The translations under genes and the position numbers were made by a program. 64,000 bases of DNA from positions 117,233,501 to 117,297,500 of the forward strand of contig CM075345.1 in assembly GCA_037693485.1 (NCBI GenBank). The letters run 5' to 3'. The stretch is from Kitagawia praeruptora (taxonomy: Eukaryota; Streptophyta; Magnoliopsida; Apiales; Apiaceae). Shown here piece after piece: positions 1-13,200 of the stretch (the stretch's first letter is position 1; every line of letters starts with the position of its first letter). The notes under the pieces were generated by a model. The model did no database searches and had not been told where the DNA came from. It was given only the letters and a program-made list of their open reading frames with translations.

Positions 1-587
1 TTTATTTTTTATTTTTCAATTTATATTTTAAATTTTTATCGGTATTTTTTTGGGGTTAGATAGTTTTCATTTGGGGTTCAACGTGTTCCATTCGGAATTT
101 AGAAATATTCAATTTTTAGTTAAAATTTTTAAATTTTATCCGTATTCCCTTAGGGGTTCAATAGTTAACCTTTGGGATTTTAACGATTTTATTTTGGATT
201 TTAGAATTATTCAGAATGACGAATAAACCATTTAAGGTTTAGGGCAACCATAAACCCTAACTTAACCTGATTTTTGAAAATCAGGACTCGTCCCCTTTTT
301 TTTTTCTTAAAATCAAGCCGCCGGACTCAGTAACAAAATACAATTTGAATTGACGTTTGTAGAATTTTGGATTCAAAACTTTATTTAAAGTAGCATTTTG
401 TAAAAAAAATGAAAACGCTAGAAATCGAAACGTTACATCATATAACGTTTTCGTTTAAGTTTTAATATAATATTTAAGATTATTTTCTTTATTTGAAACA
501 TTTTGAATCATTTAATTTAAAATTATTGTGACTTGTGATAAATGGACAACACCCTAATAACAAAAGGGTAAAATGGCTAATTGGTTA
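1..587. repeat. AT-rich non-coding repeat, related to a copy near 39430-39720
   Basis: No gene is visible. Roughly 50-360 (phrases such as TTTGGGGTT, then 'agaatgacgaataaa' and 'caatttgaattga') can be matched by eye to 39430-39690 in the same order and orientation. It is therefore a dispersed repeat with two diverged copies here. Its class is not recognisable. Confidence 0.5.
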
Positions 588-1487
588 CTGTAGTCACTAG
601 TAACTTGCAAGTAGGTCACGAAGTTAAAAAAGTTTTCAGTCAACTAATGAATTACTTAAAAATTTTCAAATTGGTAATTCACGTCGGTTCCGTTAAAAAC
701 CGTAACGGAAAGATGACGTAGATGCTGACGTGGTATAATGAAATTAAGATTAACTATTAATTCATCACTAAACTTAGGGGGTGGTATTCAATCATGACTT
801 TTAATGACAATTCTTGGGAGAATGATTTTTAATGACTTTTAATGATTTTATAAACTTTTAATGATTTTTAATGACTTTTGTTGAATCACCAAGATTTCCA
901 AATACTTTTGATGACTCCTAACAAAATGACTTTTAAAAACTTTCATAGACTTTTAAATATATAGCCTATATTTTAATAAATAGATTTTGTGGTGTAGTAA
1001 GATCATATATAGCCTATATTGTTAAACCCTTTAACCTTTCTTCAGTACAACCCAATTTCGATCGTGTATTATCTGTTCAATCCGACCACCAGAAAAACTT
1101 GAGTATAAGGTATACTTGTAATGTTCTAAACTCTATGGATAAGTTAGCCATTATCGAGCTCAAATGGAAGGATAGAGTAGCATCTCTGGACTACTGATGA
1201 ATATCTCTCAGTTAAAAACATGACATCATTTTTCATTCTATTCCTTTCAATCAAACAGGACAATAAGTTAAAAACACAACACCATTGCCAGCTTGACTGT
1301 GAACTCAAATTGGTGCTAGAATACTTGAACTCTGCCTTGAACTCTGCCAATCACTTCTGGAGCAACATATGCAGGTGTCCCACATGCAGGTGTCACATGT
1401 TGCCACATCCTTTGTAGCTGGTGCAAGCCTTGATAAATTATTGTGCAGTTTGTCAGCTATATATTTTAAAAAAGTATAAACCTGTGT

Positions 1488-2077
1488 CACATATCTGTCA
1501 TTGTTTTCTGTAAAACATAATGTAGAAACACATTGTAGTCGCACCATTGTAGTCGGTCATTTTTTGTGCCAGAAGACATGACTTGCATATCAGAACCCGA
1601 AGTGGTGGTCATGATTTCGAAGGCCTTTCTTATAGAACCACGACTAATGTTTCGTTTGTGTTACTTCATATGATCAATCTTCGGTCTATTAATGTTGACC
1701 TCACAACTTCAACTATGTGGGTTCAATCTGGTGCAACTCTTGGCGAACTTTACTATGCGATCTCGTAAAAGAGTACAACACTTGGATTTCCAGCAAGTGT
1801 TGGTGGACTCATTAGAGGAGGAGGTGGTTCTAGCTTTGGTGTCATTCTTTCATGGCAGATAAAATTAGTTCAAGTTCCTCTGATAGTCACAATTTTTTTT
1901 GTTGATAAAACGCTGGAGCAGAATGCAACTGCACTTCTTCACAAGTGGCAATCTGTTGCTCCCTATGTTGATAAAGATCTAGACATTAGAATTCAAGTGA
2001 ACTGTATACTAAACACATAATGTAGAAACACATATCTGTCATTGTTTTCTGTAAAACATAATGTAGAAACACATTGT
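1488..2077. repeat. 49-bp direct repeats flanking the BBE-like fragment
   Basis: The 49 bases at 1488-1536 (starting CACATATCTGTCATTG) recur identically at 2029-2077 in the same orientation, bracketing the BBE-like fragment. A third partial copy ('cataatgtagaaacaca') abuts the second. Confidence 0.85.
1575..2010 (+). pseudogene. Berberine bridge enzyme-like FAD-linked oxidase fragment (broken)
   Basis: Translation gives the FAD_binding_4 start of plant BBE-like enzymes: RTRSGGHDFEGLSY (the GGH motif carrying the His that binds FAD), then NLRSINVDL and WVQSGATLGELYY. A stop codon (TAA, 1767-1769) follows, then in the same frame STTLGFPASVGG. The sequence jumps directly to RGGGGSSFGVILSWQIKLVQVP and continues to HKWQSVAPYVDKDLDIRI. 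Compared with the family, about 50 codons are missing between the GFPA motif and the second glycine-rich motif. The loss includes the cysteine that makes the second covalent FAD bond. With the stop, the missing segment and no C-terminal BBE domain, it cannot encode an active enzyme. It sits inside the PIF/Harbinger-like element, so it is most likely a captured fragment. Confidence 0.85.
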
Positions 2078-2519
2078 TATCTGTGTTCCAATTTGATTCC
2101 AGACAGTGCCTGATCTGAAATCTGGATTGTTTTTTCTCTCAATTAACCATAATGCGAAGCAATTATAAATGGTAATGGCTAGTAACAGGCCTCAAAGTCC
2201 TGTTGTAAAGGGATTCATAAAGATCCACATTTGAATAGGTAATCTGGACCGAATGGGCACTACTAACACCATTCCTGTTTCTGTATAAGCCTGTGAGAAA
2301 TCTGCGTAGTTGTGTCTTTCTTCTAGAATTGTAACATCACCAGCTACCGCATCAAACATCTGTTTCAATTAATCAATAATTTTCTACCTTGAATATCCAA
2401 CATATAGGCCAATTATTTTCAACTTTTTAAATAACCTCAAGTCCAAACTACTCTTAAAAAACAAAACATCCAACCATTCATACTTGATAAATTAACCACA
2501 CAATAAACACACACACAGA

Positions 2520-2559
<40 letters not shown>

Positions 2560-3610
2560 ACGACTACAAGCACATGGACAAAGAAGCAAAAGAAGGAAAA
2601 AAAAGTAATAGAGGGAAAGAAAAAGAAGCAAGAAAAAAAGGAACCTCTTTCGGCAGGGATGGAACCCTAGGGGTGAGAGCCATCGTGGAGGAAGACAATG
2701 TCTTGTCAAATCTTCTAAAAAAGGACGTGACAATTTTTGGAGAAAATATACATACTTTTTCATAAAAAGTCATAAAAAGTCTCTCACTTTTTTTTCACAC
2801 CAAAATCATTAACTTTTTGAATAACAAGTGACTTTTAACAACTCTTTAAAGTTGTAATTGAATACCTTAAACTTTTAAAGACTTTTTTAAAATCCTGATA
2901 CAATACCTCCTTACTTTTAAAGAGTATTTAAAAGTATTAATTAAATACCCCTAAACTTTTAAAGTCTTTAAAAGTATTTAAAAGTCATGATTGAATACCA
3001 CCCCCTTAGTAACAATTTTCAATTAGGTCATTAGCTAATTTTAAATTCAAACTGATTAAATTTTAAATTCAATTTTGATAAACCGTACCAGAATTATAAA
3101 TTTTTAGAATTGTAAATTTTTTCCGAATGATTTTTCTTTAATAAAAGTTAAAATTATGCATACCCATTCAACATAAATTCAACATATGCTTATAAATAAA
3201 TCTAAGTGAACGAAAATATAACAAAAAAATCGAGTGTTTACTTTTTTTTCCAAATAATTACACTTTAACTAAATTTTATTTGTATATATCGCTTTAACCC
3301 ATATGCTTATAAATCGATAAAAGTGAACAAATATTTAGATATCCTTTTTTTCCATTTATTTAATTTATAATTTAATTAAATTTAGAATTGAACATATCCA
3401 TTTATTTTATATGCTAGTAAATCGGTAAAAGAAAACAAATATTTTAAAAAAATATCAAGTTTCTGATCCATCTTTTCGATATTAATAAGTGATACCAAAA
3501 ATGTAATTTTTTTCGAATATTAATTTTTTTGAATGATTACAATTTAAATTTAAAAAAAAAAATCTTTAAAAAAAATAATTTCGTTTGATATTTTTTGAAT
3601 ATTTAATTTT

Positions 3611-3853
3611 GGGGTCCGGTCACTGGCAAATGTTTGTTGTGGCAAATGGTCTCAGGTACCGCAGAAACTTTCTGCGGGTACGGGTACAATAGATTTTTTG
3701 GTGTAAAAACAGAGGGAGGGTATTTTAGTAATTTGCCACGATACGGGGCAATTTGTTTTTTAAACCTCAATCGTTAGATCAACCATCCAACGAAGAAGAA
3801 ATCATATGTTGTGTAACAGGTCATTGGTAAACATTTGCTAGTGACCGGAAGCC
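3611..3853. mobile_element. MULE-type MITE, 243 bp, 9-bp TSD
   Basis: Inverted ends of about 27 bp (GGGGTCCGGTCACTGGCAAA and a near complement ending GACCGGAAGCC) are flanked by a perfect 9-bp duplication TTTAATTTT at 3602-3610 and 3854-3862. Inside is the palindrome ACCGCAGAAA/TTTCTGCGG (about 3658-3678). It shares this palindrome and the GTTGGAT/ATCCAAC type arm with the MITE at 43748-44109. Confidence 0.8.
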
Positions 3854-4065
3854 TTTAATTTTTTTTCCGTCAATAACCGAATCGAAAATTAGCACACAAT
3901 TCAGTGACATAATTGTAAATATGTTGTCTTTTAACATAGAACCGTTAAAAATCAACTCAATTTAACGATCATGCAAATATTTCTAAGTTTAGGATTGTAA
4001 TTGTAAACTAGTTGTAACTTTGTGATTTAAACTTTTTTAACTTTATAACCTATTTGCAAGTTGCT

Positions 4066-6977
4066 AGTCTATACTATTATATAAATTCCGAAACATTGAA
4101 AGTTTTGGTACCTGTTTTTTTGTACCAATTTTTTGGTACCTGTTTTTTGGTACTTCGTGAATTTACTTATGTAGCCTTCATTATAAAGAAAAATATATAT
4201 TAAAACACCTAAAATAAATTTTAACATAATATAAGTAATGGTAATTAGTCGATTGCCTTTTTCGTATTTACTTTTAGTTGAAGATGTTACCTTTTATCAT
4301 ATCTTCCAATCATTAATATTACCTTTCGAATTAAAATACGTTTCCTTTTTTATTTAAAACTAATCTTACAATCATCAATATATACCCGAAATTATCATAC
4401 AATATTTTTCAATTATTAATAAAATATATTAAAAATATATTTTGTTTATAATAAGGAAACATTAGTATAATCCGTAAACATGTGTATATTAAATTAAATT
4501 AATTAAAATTAAAAATTATGTAAAAAATAATGATTATATAAATTGGTACCAGTTTTTTTGTACCTATTTTTTGGTATTTCGTGAATTTACTTATTTACCC
4601 TTCATTATAAAGAAAATATATATTAAAACACCTAAAATAAATATTAACATAATATAATTAATGGTAAGTAGTCGATTGCCTTTTTCATATTTACTTTTAG
4701 TTGAAGATGTTACCTTTTATCATATCTTCCAATCATTAATATTTCCTTTCGAATTAAAATACGTTTCCTTTTTGATTTAAAACTAATCTTACAATCATTA
4801 GTATATATCCGAAAATATCGTACCATATTTTTCAATTATTAATAAAATCTATACTATTATATAAAAACCGAAATATTAAAGGTTTTGGTACCTGTTTTTT
4901 GGTACCTATTTTTTGGTACTTCGTGAATTTACTTACTTACCCTTTATTATAAAAAAAAATAAATACACCTAAAATAAGTAATAACATAATATAATTAATG
5001 GTAATTAGTCAAGATACTACCTTTTATAAACAACTAAAAACATCAATCGTATCACATCTTTCTATCATTAATATTTCCTTTCGAACTAAAAGTCTAAAAC
5101 ACGTTACCTTTTCAATTTAAAACAAATCTTACAATCTAAAATAAGTAATAACATAATATAATTAATGATAATTAGTCAAGATGCTACCTTTTATTAACAA
5201 CTTAAAACATCAATTGTATGATATATTTCCATCATTAATATTTCCTTTCGAACTAAAAGTCTAAAAGATGTTACCTTTTTAATTTAAAACAAATCTTGCA
5301 ATCTAAAATAAGTAATAACATAATATAATTAACGATAAGTAGTCAAGATATTACCTTTTATAAACACGTAAAAACACGAATCGTATCATATCTTTCCATC
5401 ATTAATATGTCCTTTCGAACTAAAACACCTTATCTTTTTAATTTAAAATAAATCTTACAATCATTAATATATACCCGAAAATATCACATTAATATAATAA
5501 AATTAACGGTAATTAGTCAATTGTCTTTTTCATATTTACTTTTAGTTGAAGATATTACATTTTATAAACACGTAAAAACATGAATCATATCATATCTTTC
5601 GATCATTAATATTTCCTTTCGAACTAAAACACATTACCTTTTTAATTTAAAATAAATCTTTCAATCATTAATATATAACCGAAAATATCACACCATAATT
5701 TTCAAGTAAAATGTAACACCTAAAATAAATAACAATATAATATAATAAATGGTAATTAGTCGATTGCATTTTTCATATTTACTTTCAGTTGAAGATATTA
5801 CTTTTTATAAACACCTAAAAAGATCAATTGTATCATATTTTTCAATCATTAATATTTCTAATTAAAACACGTTACCTTTTTAATTTACAACAAATCTTAT
5901 AATCATTAATATATACTCGAAAATATCACACCAAAATTTTCAATTATTAATAAAATATATTAAAAATCATATACGTTGTTTATAATAAGGAAGCATAATT
6001 ATAATCTGTAAACATTAGTATATTAAATTATAACAAATTAAAATTAAAAAAATTATTAAAATAATGATTATATAAAAACATAATTTTAATATTAAATAAA
6101 ATTTATAACATAATACAAGAAACCCGTGCACTGCAATACTAATAATTAATCGATTATCTTTTCAACTAAAACATATCATCTTTCTATTTTTTCTAATTAA
6201 TTTCCTTTTTTCCTAGAAATATAACGGATAACGTTAATTTCTCATTTTCTAAAAAACACTAGGAGCAATTTTAATTAGTAATTGAACATAATTAAATTAT
6301 AATTAGTATAAACTAATCAATTACCTTTTTCACCTAAAACATGTCACCTTTTTAATTTTTCCGTTTTCTTTTCTATTTTCTCTAACTAAAATATCTCATT
6401 TTTCAAGTATATTAAGGGTAGTTCCATTATATGAAATAAAATAGTAATATGATAATACTAATAATTAATCGATTAACTTTTTCAGTTAAAACATATCATT
6501 TTTTCTATACTTTATAATTAAAATCCCTCTTTTCCTAGAAATATCACGGGCAACAATAATTTCTCTTTTTCTAAAAACATTACAAGCAATTTGTTTAGTA
6601 AAATAACATAATTAACTTATAATTACTATAAACTAATCAATTACATTTTTCACCTAAAACATGTTACCTTTTTAATTTTCTCTAACCAAATCCTCTATTT
6701 TTCCAATTATATCATGGGCATTCTATCTAATAAAAAAATAATTTTATAATTACTTATAATTAACCGATTATCTTTTTCAACTAAAATCCATCACCTTTTC
6801 TAAATTTTTAACTAAAATTCCTCATTTTCTAGAATTATCACGAATAACATTTATATAATTATCATCATATAATCTCATTTAAAAATTTAAGTCTCCAAAA
6901 ATCATGTTTTAAAAAATTTAATTCAAATAATTAAAAATTTTAATATAATATTAAAAAAATTCCGGGTTTTAAGCTAG
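4066..6977. repeat. Helitron-like block with degenerate tandem repeats of about 150-200 bp
   Basis: It starts at 'tctatactattatataaa' (with a second such start at about 4847). It contains at least seven diverged repeats marked by 'gtaattagtcgattg', 'ttaccttttatcatat' and 'tttcctttcgaactaaa'. A hairpin-like 'aacccgtgcactgc' lies at about 6120, and a possible terminal CTAG at 6974-6977 follows 'ccgggttttaag'. TC starts and CTAG-type ends next to a GC hairpin are Helitron features. No Rep/helicase ORF is present, so this is non-autonomous. The block ends about 260 bp before the PTST-like start codon. Confidence 0.5.
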
Positions 6978-7239
6978 TAATTATAACGATGAAATGGCTA
7001 TTTTATCCGATAGTGAAAACCTTGCAACCAAAAGGTGCAAGAAAAATAGATCTTGAATAGAAATTTGTACATGTAATAATAGTGTTAGTTCAAACTCGAT
7101 CTCTTGGTGTTGGGTACTTGGGGAAGACAAATTTAGAGTACATGTGATCATGTAATAGTAATGATTTAATCTAATGGTCTCTTGCTGGCAGCACTCACAT
7201 GCTTGAAAACCCATTTCAAGAAGTCTCCTCTGCTCTTTC

Positions 7240-10200
7240 ATGGCGACCCTCTTTCACTTCCCAGCATTTGTATCCTATTCTCCTCATAAAAACTTATCTT
7301 TTACTCCACCCTTCAAGATTTACAGTTGCCCAAGTTCTCAAATCCCCACAATTAATGCTTCTCTGAGCAAGAAACCCAGGTTTTGATTTTTAATATTCTT
7401 GGGTTATTCATAATTTGTATGTAGTGTGTATATGCTTACTGTTTGATATATTTGGGGGCAATGTAGGGTAAGGAAGAAGGTGAGAAGTAATGAAGATTTA
7501 TGTAATGATATTAGAGAATTTATGTTGGAGTTCCGGTTTCCGGAGGATCATTTGCCATCATTTAAGGAGCTTTCGGATCATGGAAGGTTTTAAATTCTTA
7601 TTCTGAAGCTCTTGTTTGATTTTTTTTTTTTTTTTTTTTGGTTGCATTCTTTTCTCTTTACATTTTAGAGCTACTTTGGTGCTAATTACACACTGTTTCC
7701 AAGTTTCGCATAAGCGCCTATGTAATGTGACATTTTAGATGGATATACCTATAGTGTCCAGTTTGTACAATGTTTATGTAAAAGGGGGAAATCATGAGAC
7801 CTGAAGCCCCATTTATAGGGTAAAATTTGTGGGAGGCAATGAGCCCACCAATTCACTGAGTTGAGTGTCAGGAAGAGACGTCAATCTTTACAAGTGCAAA
7901 TTTGCTTTTTCCCTGTATTGAGTCCAATATAAGAAGAATAACAGCAGATGATTCATAAATGAATAATAGAGTAGAGATATATATCAGAGCTTACGCGTGA
8001 TTGGATGCTTGTAAGTAGAGATGACCTTTCACTGTCTCTGCACGTCGTTATCTAGTTGAGCCATTAAATGCTTGTATTTAGCAGTGATTCCCCTTCCATT
8101 GTAGCTGAGCTTCTATATATATGGGAGCTACAAGCTTATACAGGCTGCTGAGAGAGAAGGGGGAGTATCCCGTGAAACCGGGTATTCATCTGTTGTTGCT
8201 GTTGACTGGCGCGTACTCCAGTCCTCTAGCCAACAAACTCACCTTAGCTCTCGCTCAAGTCTTTCTCTCGATCTCCTGTTGCCCTGTTATATTTCACCTT
8301 CCCAGAATATTGCTATTTCCTCTAATAAATAGGATAGCTTCCAAAGGTTCTCGTGGTCCTCAAGTTAGTGTGCTGGTATGTTGCACTGTTAACATCATGA
8401 TGCACCTAGTCTTTGTTGTGACATGTGAATAAAAACTACCGTCAAGGACAATTAGAGTTGATTTATATCAATTTTTTGAGTGCATAATTGTTATTTGGGT
8501 GCGGAACAGGCCGCAGTAAGATTAACTTATAAAAAAGAGACCAAGGTTTATTATTATATAATTAATATTTTATTTCCTTTGAACTATGAATTCTATAGGA
8601 CAGACTTGGCATATATTGTAAGACGGAGAGGATATAAACTTATTAAAGAACTTCTTGCAATGTCTGTAAACACGAAAACTGCAGAGGATGATATGGCTGG
8701 AAAAGTTGATAATTCTGCAGCAGTAAACACGAGCCAGCAGGTCACCATTCTTTTTAGAATGTTATTGTCAATTTAACTTAACAATAAAGAATATTGATGT
8801 TGCATTCTAAAACTTGTACAAGATCAGGATGAGGTGGAAGATTTGGTTAAAGCTGTTCACTTCTCAAGTAAATCTCCAGTTGCAGAAGATGATTTTAATG
8901 ACTTAACTGTTGGTAGCAAGTTCCACTTGGATGGCAAAAGTCGCACTTCAGTAGAATCTTCTAATGAATCATCGTTGCAAGAAAAAGTGGCAAATTTTTT
9001 TCAAAACGGAGAACTAAACATGATTGAAGGTAAAGCACAAAGTTTTAATAGATATACTTTTATTTAATTAAGTGGAGGGACTGATGCTTAATTCAGAACA
9101 ACCCTGGGGGTAATTTGGTCACAATATATTTCGTAATGTTATGATTTTTGGAACATGTATAGTGATCTTGTGGTTCTGGTACATTGGTTTTCATTGGAAA
9201 ATTCTTAAATATGCGGTATTTAATTAGTACAGCATTAGATGTTGTGGTCAGTCAGACTGCAGCTTCTAGCAATAGTTGGATGATAGGATCAGTGGTCTGT
9301 AGATATCTTATATGCTAATGGTAGTACTGTCACAAAGTCTAAAAGAACTCGTAAATGACCGTAAAAATAACTGGAGAGCACAAACGGCCATGTTCTTTCC
9401 CTGTGTGTAGTGTGTATGTATATATGTATCTATCTACAGGCCATTTCAATAGTTCATTAATGCATTAGTGTATTGGCTCCATAATAATTAAGCTGACCAT
9501 GTGGTTTTTTTTTATTCAGATAGTGCTTTTGACATTTTAAGAGAGAGTGTTGCTGAAGGCCAGGCAGTTTCTGAATTTGAGGATACTACAGAACTAGAAT
9601 TAAGTTCTAATGAAACTGATGCTGCTAAGACATTGCATAGAAACAATGAGTTATTGTCCCAGCAGGTTGACCCTTTAACATCCGTATCTAGTACAAGGTT
9701 TGCATTTCTTGTCAAAGATTTTTAACTAGGTTATATATTATTTATTTTGCGTATTCTGTGTACTATATCTGGCATTTATCGTACTTACACATTGAGGAAA
9801 TTTTGCCTGTTTTGACTCCAATTTGGTATAAGTATAACTCTTTGATCCATTAACATATAGCTTGTCGGTAGCAAGTGGCTAGGATCACGTTTGGTGTCAT
9901 TAGAAAAATGGCAAAATGAGATAGAGTTCTGTTTGCATTATTATAAGCGTTAAGTTGTATTCTTCTGTGATCTTGGCAGATACAGCATCCCATATGAGTA
10001 TATGACATCTAATCTTTTTTAATCTACTCTTGTATAGGTATGTGTACCATTTTATTTTACTATTCGTAATGTCGTGTAGGGAGGATTGTTTTTCCACTGA
10101 TGATGGTCTATTAAGTGCTGACTACTGCGATGATTCAGACATTGAGGTTATTAATTTATAATGTTTTATAGATATACTATATATTCAGTCATTATATTTC

Positions 10201-13200
10201 TTTTCACATAAATATTCCTCATGTTATGTACCTTTATAAAACAGACCAGAAAAAAGGAGAATGAAGTTGAGATTAGCCGTCTCAAATTCATCCTGGTACA
10301 TTTTAATAAATATTTGGTTTACTTATCTATAACCTTTTGGCTTTCACAGGAATATTCCCAAGCTATATCTTAAATTATAGAGCACACAAACTAATAATGG
10401 TGTTATCTTTCATGTTATTAGCATCAGAAGGAGTTAGAGTTGTCTGAGCTGAAGCAGCATATTGAGAAGGAAAAGGTATGTTTCATATACTCAGTGTGAA
10501 AATATATTAGTCAACCTCATCAGGCCGCCATAGGCACACACATACACAAACTTTACTCCCTTCCTTTTGTTATGTACATGAGAGAAGCCTTGTATTAAGC
10601 CTCTTACCAAATGAAAGAAAAGTTGAGCAAAGAGAGGACAAAATGGTAATGTGGTAATTGTGGTGGGTTAACTAAACTACAATTTCCAGTTATAACTTAT
10701 ATTGCTGCAAAAGAAAGCGCTGCATTGTAAGTTGTACCAATTGCAAAAAGTTTGTAACTCATAGGGGTTGTTATAGTTGTTGTGGTAGACTTAAAAAATG
10801 ATATTGTTTTTGCATGGCATCTAGAACAAATACAAGATCAATTCTGCATAGCATTAGAAAAATATGGATGTCTAATGTGTTTCTCATTTTTTGATATGTA
10901 TCAGACTGATAATTTTCTACGTAAAAGTGAGTCAATTACTCATTTGAACTTCATAATACCGACTGTTTTATATAATTATGTATAAAAATGAAAGCAATTG
11001 CTTCCTTGCAATCATTGACTTTACCCCTTTGCTAGGAGCTTAAGCGCAATGCTCATCTAGATGGAAGCATTACATGTTATTGTAGACTAAATAGAGCATT
11101 GCCTGTTAGTTCATTTTCTGAAGCTGGAAGTTTTAAGTGATAGGTTACTAAATTGAATTGTTTTCACCTAATGTATAAGATATACAATTATATTGTTGGT
11201 GCGAAACACTGAAATATTGTGGTTTGAGATTTGCTTTATTGTTGCAAAAAATGTGATGTGATTAGTGTGTATACAAGACTAACTGTACTCCCAAGTCCCA
11301 AGTGGGTCTACAAGTTCTGGCTTCCCGGGTTAGTCAGTGGTAGGATTGGATAATTCAAGCTGTTCTCACTTAAGTCAATTGAAGCTTTTTGGGTAAGGTA
11401 TAACAGTCTATGAGGACCTAAGTTGTTATATATGAGCCAGTAAATTGAAGTTCATTTCAAACTGAACTTTCAGTCTGAATTGGCTTTTTAGTTTGTACTG
11501 AAAGTTATGGATTACCTGGGTGACTTTCACTTGTTTGATACTGAATGAATATGTTTAAAGGAACATCTGGGGACACTATCACTAAAACGAACTTGGTATT
11601 GTTGTTTGCTTCAAGTGATGTGGAAAAGGGAATTTGTGATGTGTTAACTGTGTTTGAATCATTAATTAAAAATAGATATGTCAAGAACTAACTCCTTTAA
11701 GAAATATACATGTTAAGGAACAATAGGGTATATATTTCATGGTTGATGGAATAAAAAAATTTCTGATAATTCTGATGTATTTGCTTCTATTTATCATACT
11801 TAGTGTAAGCTTATCCAAAATGTTAAATATGTAGTATTATGTTCGTAGTCCATGTTTGCTAAGTTATTAGATTAATGGGGAACTAAGACACCTGGCTCCT
11901 CCGATCATGACTTGTTTATTACTTGGAACATTACTTAATCAGAGTCTTCTTTGTATCGTTAAGCTTGCATTGTCTTTACTGCAAAGCCGAGCAGAAAAGG
12001 AGATAAGCACAGCACAAAAGCTTGTTTCAGACAAAGATGCAGAGCTACAGGCAGCGGAACAAGCCCTTGTTGGACTACAGGAGGTCATTTATCTGCTATT
12101 TGACTTGTAGAATATCTTGTTCCCTTTTATAATTTCTGAACTGAGCATAGCTAGGCTTTGAACATGACCCATGTTCTTTTAATATTATCAACTGATAACG
12201 TCAGTTATAAGGGGATTGCCTAGAGGATTTTAGAAGGCATAAATTGTCAGTATTTATATAAACATTCCTTGAAGAAATTGAGTTATATATGACACATATA
12301 AAGTGGTGATTAGCTGCAGCCAATGGGATATATTGTTTTGTGATTATAGTAGTTAAATCTTATAGAAGGTGGTCTAGCTTTTCCTCGCTATTCGCTAGTT
12401 TTATCATGTTATTGTCTCTTTTGAAAACTTTTGCTAATCAGGTCACTACAGGGTGTTAACTTTCTGCATTAAGAGACTATTTTATGATGTGATTATCATT
12501 TCAATGTGATAGGATATGTATCTTGGGCTGCAGGAGCATGCTGTGTGATTTTGAAGATATCTGATACAACATCAAACATTACTTTCTATTTGAAAGCCTC
12601 CTTGTCTGAAATCCCACCACTTAAAAAGTCATAGTAGCCTACTGCATATACTTTAACATTAATATAATTAATGGTGCATAATACAAATAGGTTTTAGTCA
12701 GGCTCTGGTATCTAGACTCTAAACTGGGCTAAAACGAGGCAAATGAATTTAATTATAAAAGCGGTGACTTTCTTACTTACCAGCTATGTAGGTTCTTCAC
12801 TTGTAACAAAGTTATACATGTACTAGGTTCAACTTCAGTACGAAGGTGCTGGTGAGGCTGTAGAGGTTGCAGGTAGCTTCAATGGATGGCATCAAAGAAT
12901 TAAAATGGACCCACAACCATCATCAACTCCAAGTATTGTGGATGTGATGAGAAAAAGGTTTTTACTACCTTCTTTTTCTTTTTTATGTTTACAATTAAAA
13001 ATTTTTATCTTGATAAAACATCACTCTTTTTAATTCTCTTATTTGGTGGATAATGTTATTTTGTCTGTTGTATTGGTTTGTATACAAATTCTGAATAAAA
13101 AATTATTATATAAAAACTCTGAATAAATGTTTCTACATGAATCTTTCACTGTGACCAGTGTACCATTATGATAATCAGGGGCGGACTTAAATGGAAAATA

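Larger units (their letters stand above)
777..3005. mobile_element. PIF/Harbinger-like non-autonomous transposon carrying a captured gene fragment
   Basis: Perfect terminal inverted repeats of about 28 bp start GGGGGTGGTATTCAATCATG at 777 and end with the complement at 3005. TTA lies on both outer sides (774-776 and 3006-3008), the 3-bp target duplication expected of PIF/Harbinger elements. Subterminal DNA is rich in repeated 'gacttttaatga' words. No transposase is visible. The interior contains a broken BBE-like oxidoreductase fragment (1575-2010), a (TA)n tract (about 2523-2557) and otherwise AT-rich DNA. At 2229 bp it is too large for a typical Tourist MITE, so it reads as a gene-carrying deletion derivative. 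Confidence 0.75.
588..4068. mobile_element. Composite DNA transposon with degenerate inverted ends
   Basis: The left end (around 'cactagtaacttgcaagtag' and 'aagttaaaaaagttt') reappears inverted at about 4025-4068, before a Helitron-like start. The arms are diverged and the exact ends are unclear. The element would hold two complete younger insertions, one at 777-3005 and one at 3611-3853. It is probably an old Mutator-like or similar TIR element; no transposase is seen. Confidence 0.4.

Noticed and set aside
230..270. Telomere-like repeats (TTTAGGG, AAACCCTAA)
   Set aside because: Only isolated single units occur; there is no tandem array.
1144..1547. Small frames on both strands left of the BBE-like piece
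   Set aside because: Overlapping frames without recognisable similarity, inside the PIF-like element.
8121..8432. 103-codon frame in intron 2 of the PTST-like gene
   Set aside because: No similarity recognised, and it lies wholly within an intron whose flanking exons join in frame.
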